The position numbers and the translations under genes were made by a program. A stretch of DNA of 28,981 bases from CAZKUN01 sp964555935 (lineage in GTDB: Bacteria > Armatimonadota > Zipacnadia > Zipacnadales > VGFC01). Under the pieces are notes generated by a model. That model searched no databases, was not told the origin of the DNA, and was given only the letters and a program-made list of their open reading frames with translations. Position 1 is the stretch's first letter. Every line of letters begins with the position of its first letter. Location: NCBI GenBank assembly GCA_964555935.1, contig CAZKUN010000106.1, positions 1-28,981 on the forward strand, written 5' to 3'. Shown here piece by piece: positions 7,451 to 15,564 of the stretch.

Positions 7451-10400
7451 ATGATTGATGCCACTTCCACCCACAAACAAGTGCTCCCCACGCTCGTCGC
7501 CTGTTGCGTGCTGATCCTGCTGGGTCCTCTCGCGAATGCCCAGTCGGCCGCCAGCCTGTACCGCGACGCCGAGAAGCAGTATGGTGAGAAATCCTATGGC
7601 AAGGCCGCCGCGCTCTACGAGCAACTCGCCAAGGAATACTCCGGCGACCGCCGCGCCGATGAGGCTGCGTTCAAGGCCGGGCTGAGTCATTACAAGCTCG
7701 GCGACCCGGATATAGCAATTGCGCACCTCGAGCCCTACGTGGAGACCCACAAGGCATCGATATGGGCCGCCAAGGCGCGGCGGATTCTCGTACTGGCATA
7801 CAACAACACGTGGCACGAGCACCGTGCCGCCGAGCGCTCAACCATGCTGCTGCGCGAGGCGGCTGCCTACCTCGAAGACAACCTCGACGAGGATGGCGCT
7901 CTCGACGAACTCGTGCTGACGCTGTTTCAACTCTCAGACCAGGTCGACCAGTTGCCCTACGCCGAGGACGAGGATTACGAGACGCGCATCGACGCGCGGA
8001 TCGACATCATGAAGCAGATCGTCGCCCTGAACGCCGGCGACAGCGTGTCGGCCAAGACCACGCTCGCCATCGGCCACTTCCTGTACTACAACAAGCCCGA
8101 TTCGCAGGCGAAAGGCCTCGACACGTGGCGCTCGGTCATCCGAAAATGGCCGCGAACCGACTCCGCTCCCGGAGCCCAGTTCCGCATCGCGGAGCACTTC
8201 GAGAACAGCGAGGAATTCCCTAAAGCCCTGGGCGAGTACCGCGTCATCACGAAGCGGTGGCCCAAGTCCGACGAGGCCGACAACGCCAAGCACGCGATCC
8301 GCCACATAGCCGGCCCGGCGGTCAGCATCGAGCTGAACGAGACATCGCTCCCCGGCGAGCCCATCCCCGCCGCGATCACGACCCGCAACGTCAAGCAGAT
8401 CAAGTTCGCGGCGTACAAGGTCGACTTCGTAAAGCCATTCCTGGCGCTGCAAGAACCCGACATGGACAAGCTCGTCCCCGCGACTCCGACGAAGGAGTGG
8501 ACGGTCGATATCAAGGACTGGCGCGCCCACAAGTGGCACCGTGACACCATCGATCTGCCGATCGAAAAGCCCGGCGTCTACATGATCAAAGCCCGCGACC
8601 GCGACAGCAAGGAAGAATCAGCGGGCGGGACCATCGTGTCGTCGCTGGTCCTGGTCCAGACGGCCGACCGCAACGGCGAGATCCTCACGTGGGTCGTCCG
8701 GCGGAGCGACGGGCTCGCGCTCAAGGGCGTCCAGCTCGACCTGCGTTACTTCGACTGGGGTGACGACAAGCGCCACAAACTCGGCGATGCCAAAACAGAC
8801 GCCGACGGCCTCGCGCGTATCACCGTGCCGACCGTAGCGGATGATTCCCGCGTCGAAACGCTGGCCCGTTACGGCGACGAGATCGCGATGCTCGCCGACA
8901 CCTACATCGACATCGACCGCGACGAGATCAAGGAACTCGTCGGCTACATCTACACCGAGCGCCCGGTCTACCGGCCCGGGCAGACGGTCAACTACTCGGC
9001 CGTGCTCCGAACGTATGAGGACGGCAAGCTAACGAACCTCCCCGACAAGCGCGCCGAGGTCACGATCTACGACCCGCGCGGCGAGAAGGTAACGGACGAG
9101 CGGCTCAGCACCAACGAATTCGGATCGCTCCACGGCGAGCTGGCGCTCGACGAGGAGCCGCCGCTGGGGATGTACAGCGTTCATGTCGAGATCGGCGACG
9201 ACTCCACGAGCGGCCAATTCCGAGTCGAGGAGTACAAGAAGCCCGAGTTCAAGGTCAGCGTCGAGCCAGGCGGCGAGGACTACAAGCCCGGCCAGTCGGC
9301 GACAGCCGAGGTCTCGGCGGAGTACTACTTTGGCGGACCCGTGCCCGGCGCGACGGTGAGTTACTCCGTCACGCGCCAGCACTACTGGAACCGGTGGCGC
9401 TTCCCCGGCCCGTGGGACTGGTACATGGCGGACCATCGCGACTGGGGCGAGCCATCCTGGTACGGCGGCGGCGATGTGATTACCGAGGGCGAGGGCGTCC
9501 TGGATCTCGACGGCAAGCTAACCGTCGAGTTCGAGACCGCCGACGATGAGACCGACTACCAATACTCGGTCAGCGCGGAAGTCACCGACCAGAGCCGACG
9601 CACGATTTCCGGCTCGACGACGATCAAGGTCACCCAAAACAGCTTCACGCTGCACCCAAACACCGGCCAGCATCTCTACCACGCCGACGATAAAGTCACC
9701 GTCGACGTGAAGGCGGTCACGCCTAACGATCAGCCCGTGCGGACCTCTGGCGAACTCATGGTCTACCGCGTCGTGCCCGCCACGCGTGAGGTCGGCGAGG
9801 GCGACGACAAGCACGAGGAGGACTACGAAGACCTCCAGCCGATCTTCGGCGAGGCCATGGCGTTCAACACTGACGCCGAGGGCCTCGCCCATATCACCTT
9901 CGTACCCGACCGCGACGGCAAGTTCGAGGCGAAAGTCACCGCCGCCGATCCCAAGCGGGAGAAGGGCGTCGAGGCGACCACGCGCTTCTGGGCCGTCAAC
10001 GATGACTTCGCCGGTCAGAACCTCGATACGACGAACCTCGAACTCGTCACCGAACGAGACGTGTACGAGAAGGGCGAGACCGCTCGCGTCCTCGTCAGCG
10101 CCCCGGTCGCCGACCGCGACGCGCTCATCGTGCTCACCGCCCGCGACCTTCAGAAGCCGCGAATTGAGCGGCTCAACGGTCAGGCAAAGGTGCTGGAGAT
10201 TGAGATCACCGACGCCCACGTGCCCGAGTTCAACATCCAGGTCTGGATCGTCGGCGAGAGCCGCTTCTTCTCTCAGGAGAAGCACATCTTCGTCCCGCCA
10301 AGCGACAAGTTCCTCCAGGTCGCGGTGGCGACGGACAAGGACGTCTACCGGCCGGGCGAGACGGGCCAATTTGAGGTCACCGCGCTCGACAACGAGGGCA

Positions 10401-12799
10401 ATCCGGTCGATGCCGAAGTCGCCCTCGCGGTGACGGATGACTCGGTCTACTACATCCAGGAAGAACTCGTCGACCCCATCCACAAGGTCTTCTACGCCCG
10501 CAACATGGGCCGCAACTACACGCGATGGTGGTGCTCCTGGCGCGGCGAACGCGTCCACGGCGGGAGTGACCGGATGGCCAAGATGATGGCGCCCGGCATG
10601 ATGGGTGCCGGCGCCGACGAGGAGCTGGGTGTGGCCATGGAGGCCCCCGCGCCCGATTCGGCGCCCATGTTGGGAGTTGCGTTCATGGACGGGAACGCTC
10701 TAATCGTGAGGGATGCCGGCGGCGAGATGGCCGCGCCGACGCTCCGCGCAAGCTTCGCTGACACCTGCTTCTGGGGGCCGACGCTCCGCACGGGCGACGA
10801 CGGCAAAGCCAGCGCGGAGGTGACGTTCCCCGACAACCTCACAACCTGGCGCGCGACGAGCCGCGCCCTCACCGCCACGAGCAAGTTTGGCCAGACCAAA
10901 GCCGAGGTCCGAACCAAAAAGAACGTCATCGCCCGGCTGCAGACGCCGCGCTTCCTCGTCCAGAGCGACCGCGCGACGATCTCAACCATCGCCCACAACT
11001 ACCTCGAGACCGCGAAGGACATGCGTGTCGAGCTTGAGGTCGAAGGCCTGGAATTGATCGGCGACGCGACCGCGACCGTCCGCGTTGAGCCCGGCGGCGA
11101 GAAGCGCGTCGACCGCGAGGTGACGGCGACCACCGCCGGCACCGCGCTCATCACCACGAAAGCCCTCACCGACGTCGAATCTGACGCCATGCAGCTTCCC
11201 GTGCCCGTCCTCGTTCACGGCGTGGAGAAGTTCGTCTGGCGCGCGGGACAGGTCGCCGGCGAGGCAGGCGAATCGTTCACCCTCCCGGCCGAGCGCATTG
11301 TCGAGAGCGACACGCTCAGCGTTCAGATCACGCCGTCTGTCGCCGCCACGCTACTCGACGCCCTCCCCTATCTCGCGGACTACCCGTACGGCTGCGTCGA
11401 GCAAACCATGAGCCGCTTCCTCCCAAGCGTCATCGTCGCCGAGGTCGCCAAGAAACTCGACCTCGATACCGGCGAGAAACTCAGCGACGTGCCGCGCAAG
11501 GTCAAGCGGGGCTTGCGCCGCCTCTACTCCCAGCAGAACGGCGACGGGAGCTGGGGCTGGTGGTCGGGCGGCACGGGCAACCTATACATGACCGCCTACG
11601 TGACGTCAGGCCTGCTGCGGGCGAAGGCGGCCGAGTACGACGTCCGCCAAGATGTCATCGACCCGGCGATCGAGTGGATGGTCGAGAGTGTCGGCAAGGA
11701 GAAGCGCCTCGACACCGTGGCCTACGTGGCCTACGTCCTGGCCCAATCCGGCCGCAAGCCCAAGCAGACGATTGCTCGCGTCTACGACAAGCGGGAGGAA
11801 CTCAACGAACATACCCGCGCGCTGCTAGCGCTCGCAATGCAGCACGCCGGCGATGGCCGCGCGAAGACAGTCGTCAGCAATCTCGAAGACTACCGCGTGG
11901 AGACAGAGAACGGGTGCCACTGGGGCGAAGAGAGTTGGGGCTGGCGCTGGTCTGACGACCAGATCGAGGCGACCGCCGCATCACTCCTGGCGATGCTCCG
12001 AGTCGACCCCGACAATCCGCTGATTCCCAAGACGGTCTGGTGGCTCGTCACCAACCGGCGCGGCGACCACTGGAAGTCGACCAAAGACACCGCCCTCGCG
12101 CTGGCGGCGCTCTCTGAGTACGTCGTCCTTACCGGCGAGCTGAAGGCCGATTACACAGCCAAGGTCTTCGTCAACGACAAGCTGATCAGAGCCATCGAGG
12201 TCACGCCCGAGAACGCGCTCGAACTCGACGGAGCGGTCAACGTGCCGCGCGAGAACCTGAAGACCGGCGACAACACGGTCCGCATCGAGCGCGAGGGCGA
12301 AGGCGCGCTGTACTACAGCCTGCTCGGGACCCACTTCACGACCGAGGCATTCATCACCGGCGCGAAGAGCGTCATCGGCGTCGACCGCAAGTACTACACG
12401 GTCGAGGAGTACGTGGACGAGGACAAGAAACTCCAGACTCGCCGCAAGCCGGTGACCGGTCCGGTCGCGAGCGGGACGAAGGTCGAAGTCGAGCTAACCC
12501 TCACCAGCGAGAACGAGTTCGACTACGTCATGTTCGAGGACTTCAAGCCCGCGGGTTGCGAGCCCGTCGACCTCCACAGCGGCCACACCTGGGGCGACGG
12601 CGTCAGCGCCTACCGCGAGTTCCGGGACGAGAAGGTCGTGCTCTTCATCGACCATCTCCCGCAGGGAACGCACAAGCTCACCTACCAGGTGCGCGCTGAG
12701 ATCCCAGGCGATTTCCACGCGCTCCCGAACATCGGCCAGGGGATGTACATGCCCGACGTGCGCTGCCTGAGCGACGAGTTCGTCATGACAATCCGATAG
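7451..12799 (+). CDS. Exported TPR/alpha-2-macroglobulin family protein with thioester
   Basis: Bacterial alpha-2-macroglobulins are periplasmic protease traps: a protease cuts the bait region and is bound covalently through a thioester. This 1782-residue protein has a signal peptide ending near ANA/Q at residue 30, a TPR-like helical region at about 33-285 (AASLYRDAEKQYGEKSY and a second block near 240-280), then macroglobulin beta domains including YTERPVYRPGQTVNYSAVLR near 500. A Met/Ala/Pro-rich stretch at about 1035-1098 lies just before FWGPTLRTGDDGKASAEV, where the bait segment is expected. The thioester motif YGCVEQ has Cys1315 and Gln1318, followed by the helical thioester domain (WKSTKDTALALAAL). 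AAGAGGAG at 7437-7444 lies six bases before the ATG. The usual partner pbpC is absent here; the neighbour is the lipid II operon. Function as a protease inhibitor is inferred from the family. Confidence 0.9.
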   Translation: MIDATSTHKQVLPTLVACCVLILLGPLANAQSAASLYRDAEKQYGEKSYGKAAALYEQLAKEYSGDRRADEAAFKAGLSHYKLGDPDIAIAHLEPYVETHKASIWAAKARRILVLAYNNTWHEHRAAERSTMLLREAAAYLEDNLDEDGALDELVLTLFQLSDQVDQLPYAEDEDYETRIDARIDIMKQIVALNAGDSVSAKTTLAIGHFLYYNKPDSQAKGLDTWRSVIRKWPRTDSAPGAQFRIAEHFENSEEFPKALGEYRVITKRWPKSDEADNAKHAIRHIAGPAVSIELNETSLPGEPIPAAITTRNVKQIKFAAYKVDFVKPFLALQEPDMDKLVPATPTKEWTVDIKDWRAHKWHRDTIDLPIEKPGVYMIKARDRDSKEESAGGTIVSSLVLVQTADRNGEILTWVVRRSDGLALKGVQLDLRYFDWGDDKRHKLGDAKTDADGLARITVPTVADDSRVETLARYGDEIAMLADTYIDIDRDEIKELVGYIYTERPVYRPGQTVNYSAVLRTYEDGKLTNLPDKRAEVTIYDPRGEKVTDERLSTNEFGSLHGELALDEEPPLGMYSVHVEIGDDSTSGQFRVEEYKKPEFKVSVEPGGEDYKPGQSATAEVSAEYYFGGPVPGATVSYSVTRQHYWNRWRFPGPWDWYMADHRDWGEPSWYGGGDVITEGEGVLDLDGKLTVEFETADDETDYQYSVSAEVTDQSRRTISGSTTIKVTQNSFTLHPNTGQHLYHADDKVTVDVKAVTPNDQPVRTSGELMVYRVVPATREVGEGDDKHEEDYEDLQPIFGEAMAFNTDAEGLAHITFVPDRDGKFEAKVTAADPKREKGVEATTRFWAVNDDFAGQNLDTTNLELVTERDVYEKGETARVLVSAPVADRDALIVLTARDLQKPRIERLNGQAKVLEIEITDAHVPEFNIQVWIVGESRFFSQEKHIFVPPSDKFLQVAVATDKDVYRPGETGQFEVTALDNEGNPVDAEVALAVTDDSVYYIQEELVDPIHKVFYARNMGRNYTRWWCSWRGERVHGGSDRMAKMMAPGMMGAGADEELGVAMEAPAPDSAPMLGVAFMDGNALIVRDAGGEMAAPTLRASFADTCFWGPTLRTGDDGKASAEVTFPDNLTTWRATSRALTATSKFGQTKAEVRTKKNVIARLQTPRFLVQSDRATISTIAHNYLETAKDMRVELEVEGLELIGDATATVRVEPGGEKRVDREVTATTAGTALITTKALTDVESDAMQLPVPVLVHGVEKFVWRAGQVAGEAGESFTLPAERIVESDTLSVQITPSVAATLLDALPYLADYPYGCVEQTMSRFLPSVIVAEVAKKLDLDTGEKLSDVPRKVKRGLRRLYSQQNGDGSWGWWSGGTGNLYMTAYVTSGLLRAKAAEYDVRQDVIDPAIEWMVESVGKEKRLDTVAYVAYVLAQSGRKPKQTIARVYDKREELNEHTRALLALAMQHAGDGRAKTVVSNLEDYRVETENGCHWGEESWGWRWSDDQIEATAASLLAMLRVDPDNPLIPKTVWWLVTNRRGDHWKSTKDTALALAALSEYVVLTGELKADYTAKVFVNDKLIRAIEVTPENALELDGAVNVPRENLKTGDNTVRIEREGEGALYYSLLGTHFTTEAFITGAKSVIGVDRKYYTVEEYVDEDKKLQTRRKPVTGPVASGTKVEVELTLTSENEFDYVMFEDFKPAGCEPVDLHSGHTWGDGVSAYREFRDEKVVLFIDHLPQGTHKLTYQVRAEIPGDFHALPNIGQGMYMPDVRCLSDEFVMTIR

Positions 12800-12882
12800 T
12801 GCATCTCGGCCGTCGGCCCCGTGACGCGGGTCACGCTCCGTCGGCCGGGATTCACCCGAACAGAGGTTTGAAACCGGCACCC

Positions 12883-12962
12883 GAGGGTACATATAGAACA
12901 GTAACCCTCCCTTTGACGCACTGGGCGCGGAGTGGCCCCCGGAAACCAAGCTCCGCGCCCAG
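12883..12962 (+). terminator. Hairpin cluster downstream of the macroglobulin gene, possible terminator
   Basis: Two stem-loops follow each other between the macroglobulin stop and the fdhD promoter. GAGGGT (12883-12888) pairs with ACCCTC (12904-12909). A perfect 12-bp stem, CTGGGCGCGGAG (12921-12932) with CTCCGCGCCCAG (12951-12962), encloses an 18-base loop in which TGG and CCA can pair further. A small palindrome, GGTTTGAAACC, lies at 12865-12875. There is no clear T-run after the long stem (ATCTGTTAATA), so intrinsic termination is uncertain; an mRNA 3'-end stabiliser or a regulatory structure is equally possible. Confidence 0.4.
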
Positions 12963-12993
12963 ATCTGTTAATACCCCCTGGCTCCAAACACCC

Positions 12994-13022
12994 TTGATCC
13001 GTCGTACGCAATCCCGTATCAT
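12994..13022 (+). promoter_or_regulatory. Predicted sigma-70-type promoter of fdhD (leaderless)
   Basis: TTGATC (12994-12999) and TATCAT (13017-13022) are separated by 17 bases. The -10 box ends six bases before the GTG start of fdhD at 13029, so transcription would begin at or next to the start codon. No Shine-Dalgarno-like sequence lies before that GTG, which agrees with a leaderless message. Confidence 0.5.
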
Positions 13023-13028
13023 GCCCTC

Positions 13029-13850
13029 GTGCCACAAGACCAGCAACCCACCCGCGAAGTGAATGCCATCATCGCTCGAGCGAGCGAGGAACCGTCGCTA
13101 ACGACGCGGTCGATTCCCGTCGAGGCGCCGCTGGCCATCGAGGTCAACGACGCGATCGTCGCCCACCTCATGCGCACCCCCGGCAATGACATCGAGCTGG
13201 CGATTGGATTCTGCTATACCGAGGGCATCCTTAACGGGATGCAGGACGTAGAATCAGTGCAGCTCTGCCCAGACGACGCGGGCAAGGTCACCGTCCGGAC
13301 GACCAAGGCAGTCGCGACCCGCGCGCCGGTCATGCTGACATCCGCCTGCGCCGGCGGCCGCATCGGCGAGAGCTTCGAGCTTCCCGAGCCACTGCCGGCG
13401 GGCGACCTCACGATACAGGCCGAGGCGCTCCTCGGCGCCGCCGGACGCTTGCGGGAGAGTCAGACGATCCGCCAGGCGGCAGGCGCGGTGCACGCCGCGG
13501 CCATCCTGTCCGCCGACGGCCAGCCGCTCGTGGCCCGCGAAGACGTGGGCCGACACAATGCCATCGACAAGGCAATCGGGCAGTGCGTCTACCAGGGCTG
13601 TGGTCTAAAGAACAGCATATTGCTCAGCACGGGTCGGGCAAGTTCGGAGATGGTCCTGAAGGCGGCCCGGGCGCGCATCCCTGTCGCCGCGTCGCGCTCG
13701 GGATCCACTTCTCTCGGCGTGGAGCTGGCCCAGCTACTGGGCGTAACGCTCGTCTGTTACGTCAAGTCAGCCCAGATGACAATCCTCACCCATGGTGACC
13801 GCATCGAGCAGGCGCCGTCGCTTGACTCCTCGCGGGAAACGGGTGTATAG
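13029..13850 (+). CDS. fdhD: FdhD family sulfurtransferase for molybdenum/formate dehydrogenase cofactor
   Basis: FdhD passes sulfur from a cysteine desulfurase to the Mo-bis-PGD cofactor and is needed for active formate dehydrogenase. The protein has 273 residues, the usual length. Motifs are VEAPLAIEVN, MRTPGNDIELAIGFCYTEGI, REDVGRHNAIDKAIG and STGRASSEMVLKAARARIP followed by ASRSGSTSLGVELA. The sulfur-carrying loop reads SACAGGRIG: Cys107 is kept, but the second Cys of the usual CxxC is Gly110. E. coli needs the first of the two, so activity is plausible. GTG 13029 is chosen because it gives the full N-terminus and follows the -10 box directly; GTG 13059 is an alternative. No formate dehydrogenase or molybdopterin gene is nearby. 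Confidence 0.93.
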   Translation: MPQDQQPTREVNAIIARASEEPSLTTRSIPVEAPLAIEVNDAIVAHLMRTPGNDIELAIGFCYTEGILNGMQDVESVQLCPDDAGKVTVRTTKAVATRAPVMLTSACAGGRIGESFELPEPLPAGDLTIQAEALLGAAGRLRESQTIRQAAGAVHAAAILSADGQPLVAREDVGRHNAIDKAIGQCVYQGCGLKNSILLSTGRASSEMVLKAARARIPVAASRSGSTSLGVELAQLLGVTLVCYVKSAQMTILTHGDRIEQAPSLDSSRETGV

Positions 13851-13851
13851 T
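13822..13851 (+). promoter_or_regulatory. Predicted promoter of secG inside the fdhD 3' end
   Basis: TTGACT (13822-13827) and TATAGT (13846-13851) are spaced by 18 bases, five of six matches to consensus in each box. The -10 box overlaps the fdhD stop codon. Transcription would start near 13858 and give secG a leader of about 65 bases, so secG can be expressed independently of fdhD. Confidence 0.55.
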
Positions 13852-13924
13852 TTCCGTCGCATATTGCTTGACTGACACCGCGCTCGCCGCACGTTTCCAG
13901 CGCGTTGATTGCTTGGAGGACGAG

Positions 13925-14170
13925 ATGATCTGGGTTGCGATGACGATTGCCAGTGTCACTGGCGTCGGCCTGATTCTGTCGGTGCTTTTCCAGACCACAA
14001 CCGCGGAAGGTTTCTCCGCCTCGCTCGGCGGACAGGAGACCTCCCGCTTCCAAAAGGGCAGCAAAGACGAGATGCTGGACAAGGTCTGCAAGGTCTGTGC
14101 GATCGTCTGGATCCTCTCGATGCTGATGGTCTCGATCTTCTGGTTCCAGGGCCAAGCCCCGTCCCCGTAA
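13925..14170 (+). CDS. secG: Preprotein translocase subunit SecG
   Basis: SecG is the small accessory subunit of the SecYEG channel. The 81-residue protein has two membrane segments (about residues 3-22 and 58-76) joined by a cytoplasmic loop with SLGGQETSRFQKGSKDEML, matching the family's Gly/Phe-containing loop before the second span. The start is ATG 13925, with GGAGGA at 13915-13920 four bases upstream; an in-frame start at 13868 would add 19 polar residues not typical of SecG. It is followed by hairpins and faces the convergent hydrolase gene. It is not linked to tpiA or pgk, a common arrangement elsewhere. Confidence 0.88.
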   Translation: MIWVAMTIASVTGVGLILSVLFQTTTAEGFSASLGGQETSRFQKGSKDEMLDKVCKVCAIVWILSMLMVSIFWFQGQAPSP

Positions 14171-14200
14171 ACAGAAGAACCCCAGCCGTTAGGCCGGGGT
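14168..14200 (-). terminator. Intrinsic terminator of the leftward ACP/hydrolase genes
   Basis: The inverted repeat ACCCCAGCC (14179-14187) and GGCCGGGGT (14192-14200) has one mismatch and a GTTA loop. Read on the minus strand it is followed by TCTTCTGTTT, a T-rich tract, 29 bases after the hydrolase stop. The T-tract overlaps the end of secG. Confidence 0.6.
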
Positions 14201-14228
14201 CGAAGGGCACTGCCTGCGTCAGACGACT

Positions 14229-15077
14229 CTAGCTCCCGGGCTCCTCAACGAGGCCGGGAGTTTCGATTCCCAGCGCCCGTCTCATCCACTCCGACGTAAT
14301 CGACAGCGTCGCGGCGGGGTCAACAAGTCCCACCGTGCTCCAGATTGGCTCCTGTCGCACGACCTGCGCCTCGCCCGACACGTAAAGCGACGCCAGCTCC
14401 TCCATCGGCACCGCGACCTTGCTACGGGGCGACAGATTCAGCACCAGAGCCGGGCCCGGGAACGCCTTCGGCTCGGCCAGCAAGTCGATCGCCGATATCT
14501 CCGCCTGCACTTCGGCCGGCACGAGGTAGCCATCGAAGTCGATCTCAGTTTCGCCCGGCTCGTCCTCCTCCTCCGGCGCCTCGTCCCCACCCTCGTGCGC
14601 CGTGAGCTTCTTGCGCATCATCGAGCGCCGCATCGTCAGCGAGAGATACCGCGCGCCATCCACCACCGGCTCCCATAACGCGAGGCAGACGAGGTCCAGT
14701 TCGGTCTCCGCAAGTTCCGCCGCCAGCGCCCCCCCCAGCCTGAGGCCCAAGAGCCCCAGCTTATCGCATGGCAACTCGGCGCGCCCGTAGGCGAGGGCCG
14801 CTCTGAGATCCTCGCGCCAGCCGTCGAGCGTTGCGTCGGCGAAGTCGCCATCTGAGTCCCCGCACCCGCGCAGATCAAAACGCAGAACCGCGCAGCCCAT
14901 GTCCGAAGCCGCGCGAGCGGCCTCGACCAGAACTCGATGGGAGCACTTCTTCTCCTCAGCAAAGGGGTGGACGAAGACGAGCCCCGCGACGGGATCCTGC
15001 GCGGGCTGGTGAACGACGCCACGCAGCACGTGTCCGTTTGACTCGAACTCAACCGAGACTTCCACACCGGCCGACAT
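14229..15077 (-). CDS. Alpha/beta-hydrolase-like protein of the exosortase A-associated hydrolase 2 type
   Basis: The sequence VFVHPFAEEKKCSHRVLVEA followed by VLRFDLRGCGDSDGDFADAT closely recalls the 'exosortase A system-associated hydrolase 2' family, an alpha/beta-hydrolase encoded with an ACP in exopolysaccharide/exosortase loci. It has 282 residues. The nucleophile elbow reads G-L-R-L-G (residues 111-115), so Arg113 stands where a catalytic Ser is expected; as I recall, this is also seen in relatives. Either another residue acts or the protein binds rather than hydrolyses. An acidic segment (EGGDEAPEEEDEPGETE) interrupts the cap region. ATG 15077 has GGGAGG six bases upstream. It lies 20 nt after the ACP gene and is probably cotranscribed with it. 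The acyl substrate is unknown. Confidence 0.75.
   Translation of the reverse strand: MSAGVEVSVEFESNGHVLRGVVHQPAQDPVAGLVFVHPFAEEKKCSHRVLVEAARAASDMGCAVLRFDLRGCGDSDGDFADATLDGWREDLRAALAYGRAELPCDKLGLLGLRLGGALAAELAETELDLVCLALWEPVVDGARYLSLTMRRSMMRKKLTAHEGGDEAPEEEDEPGETEIDFDGYLVPAEVQAEISAIDLLAEPKAFPGPALVLNLSPRSKVAVPMEELASLYVSGEAQVVRQEPIWSTVGLVDPAATLSITSEWMRRALGIETPGLVEEPGS
14233..14266 (+). terminator. Possible rightward terminator of secG
   Basis: CTCCCGG (14233-14239) pairs with CCGGGAG (14254-14260), with further CTC/GAG pairing inside. It is followed on the plus strand by TTTCGATT. It overlaps the 3' end of the opposing hydrolase gene, so coding constraint may explain part of the symmetry. Confidence 0.35.
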
Positions 15078-15097
15078 TGCGTGCCTCCCGAGGTGGC

Positions 15098-15361
15098 TTA
15101 CGCTTCGGCCTTCTTGCGTTCCACGAGATCGGCAATCGAGCCCACCGTTGAGAACGTCTCGACGTCGAAGTCCTCGTCCTCAAATGAGATCTCGTAGTCG
15201 TCCTCGAGGGCGACGACGATCTCAAACAGATTGACCGAGTCGACGTTGTGGACTTCCATAAGGTTGTCCGCGTCACCGATGCTGTCTGGGGCTACGTCAA
15301 GGAACAGGCACTCAACGACGAGTTCTTTGATTCGCGATTTGAGAGCTGCGTCTTCTGACAT
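15098..15361 (-). CDS. Acyl carrier protein
   Basis: This is an 87-residue acidic carrier protein. The phosphopantetheine attachment serine is Ser42 in NVDSVNLFEIVVALEDDYEI, matching the DSL/DSV motif at the start of helix II; helix III is the FSTVGSIADLVERK end. I start it at ATG 15361, because GGAGGA lies eight bases upstream and this gives standard ACP length. It sits directly before the hydrolase 2 homologue, the pairing found in exosortase A loci, so it may be a dedicated carrier rather than the fatty-acid AcpP. No fab genes adjoin it. A TATAGT box about 90 bases upstream (minus strand, near 15465) has no good -35. Confidence 0.85.
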   Translation of the reverse strand: MSEDAALKSRIKELVVECLFLDVAPDSIGDADNLMEVHNVDSVNLFEIVVALEDDYEISFEDEDFDVETFSTVGSIADLVERKKAEA

Positions 15362-15510
15362 TTCCACTATCCTCCGAGAAGCCTGCGTAGATCGCCTGAT
15401 AGTTCCCGACCCGACGTGCGGCACCTGCCTCTTAGCGGGCTTGCGTCGACCACAGAACTATAGAACGACACTCGCCCCTAATCGTTGCAGCTCTGCGTCT
15501 TCAATGCGCG

Positions 15511-15540
15511 AGCGCCGCCGGCACGAGTGCCGACGGCGCT
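15511..15540 (-). terminator. Strong GC hairpin after the PIG-L gene
   Basis: AGCGCCG (15511-15517) pairs with CGGCGCT (15534-15540), and CGGCAC (15519-15524) with GTGCCG (15527-15532), separated by one mismatch and a GA loop. It lies 24 bases past the PIG-L stop on the minus strand, with no T-tract after it. It could be a terminator or another intergenic palindrome. Confidence 0.4.
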
Positions 15541-15564
15541 GAGTTCGCAACTGAAATCACACGT

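Noticed and set aside
7490..7510. Lipoprotein signal (LVAC) in the macroglobulin N-terminus
   Set aside because: The cysteine lies too early in the hydrophobic stretch, which continues to an ANA/Q signal peptidase I site.
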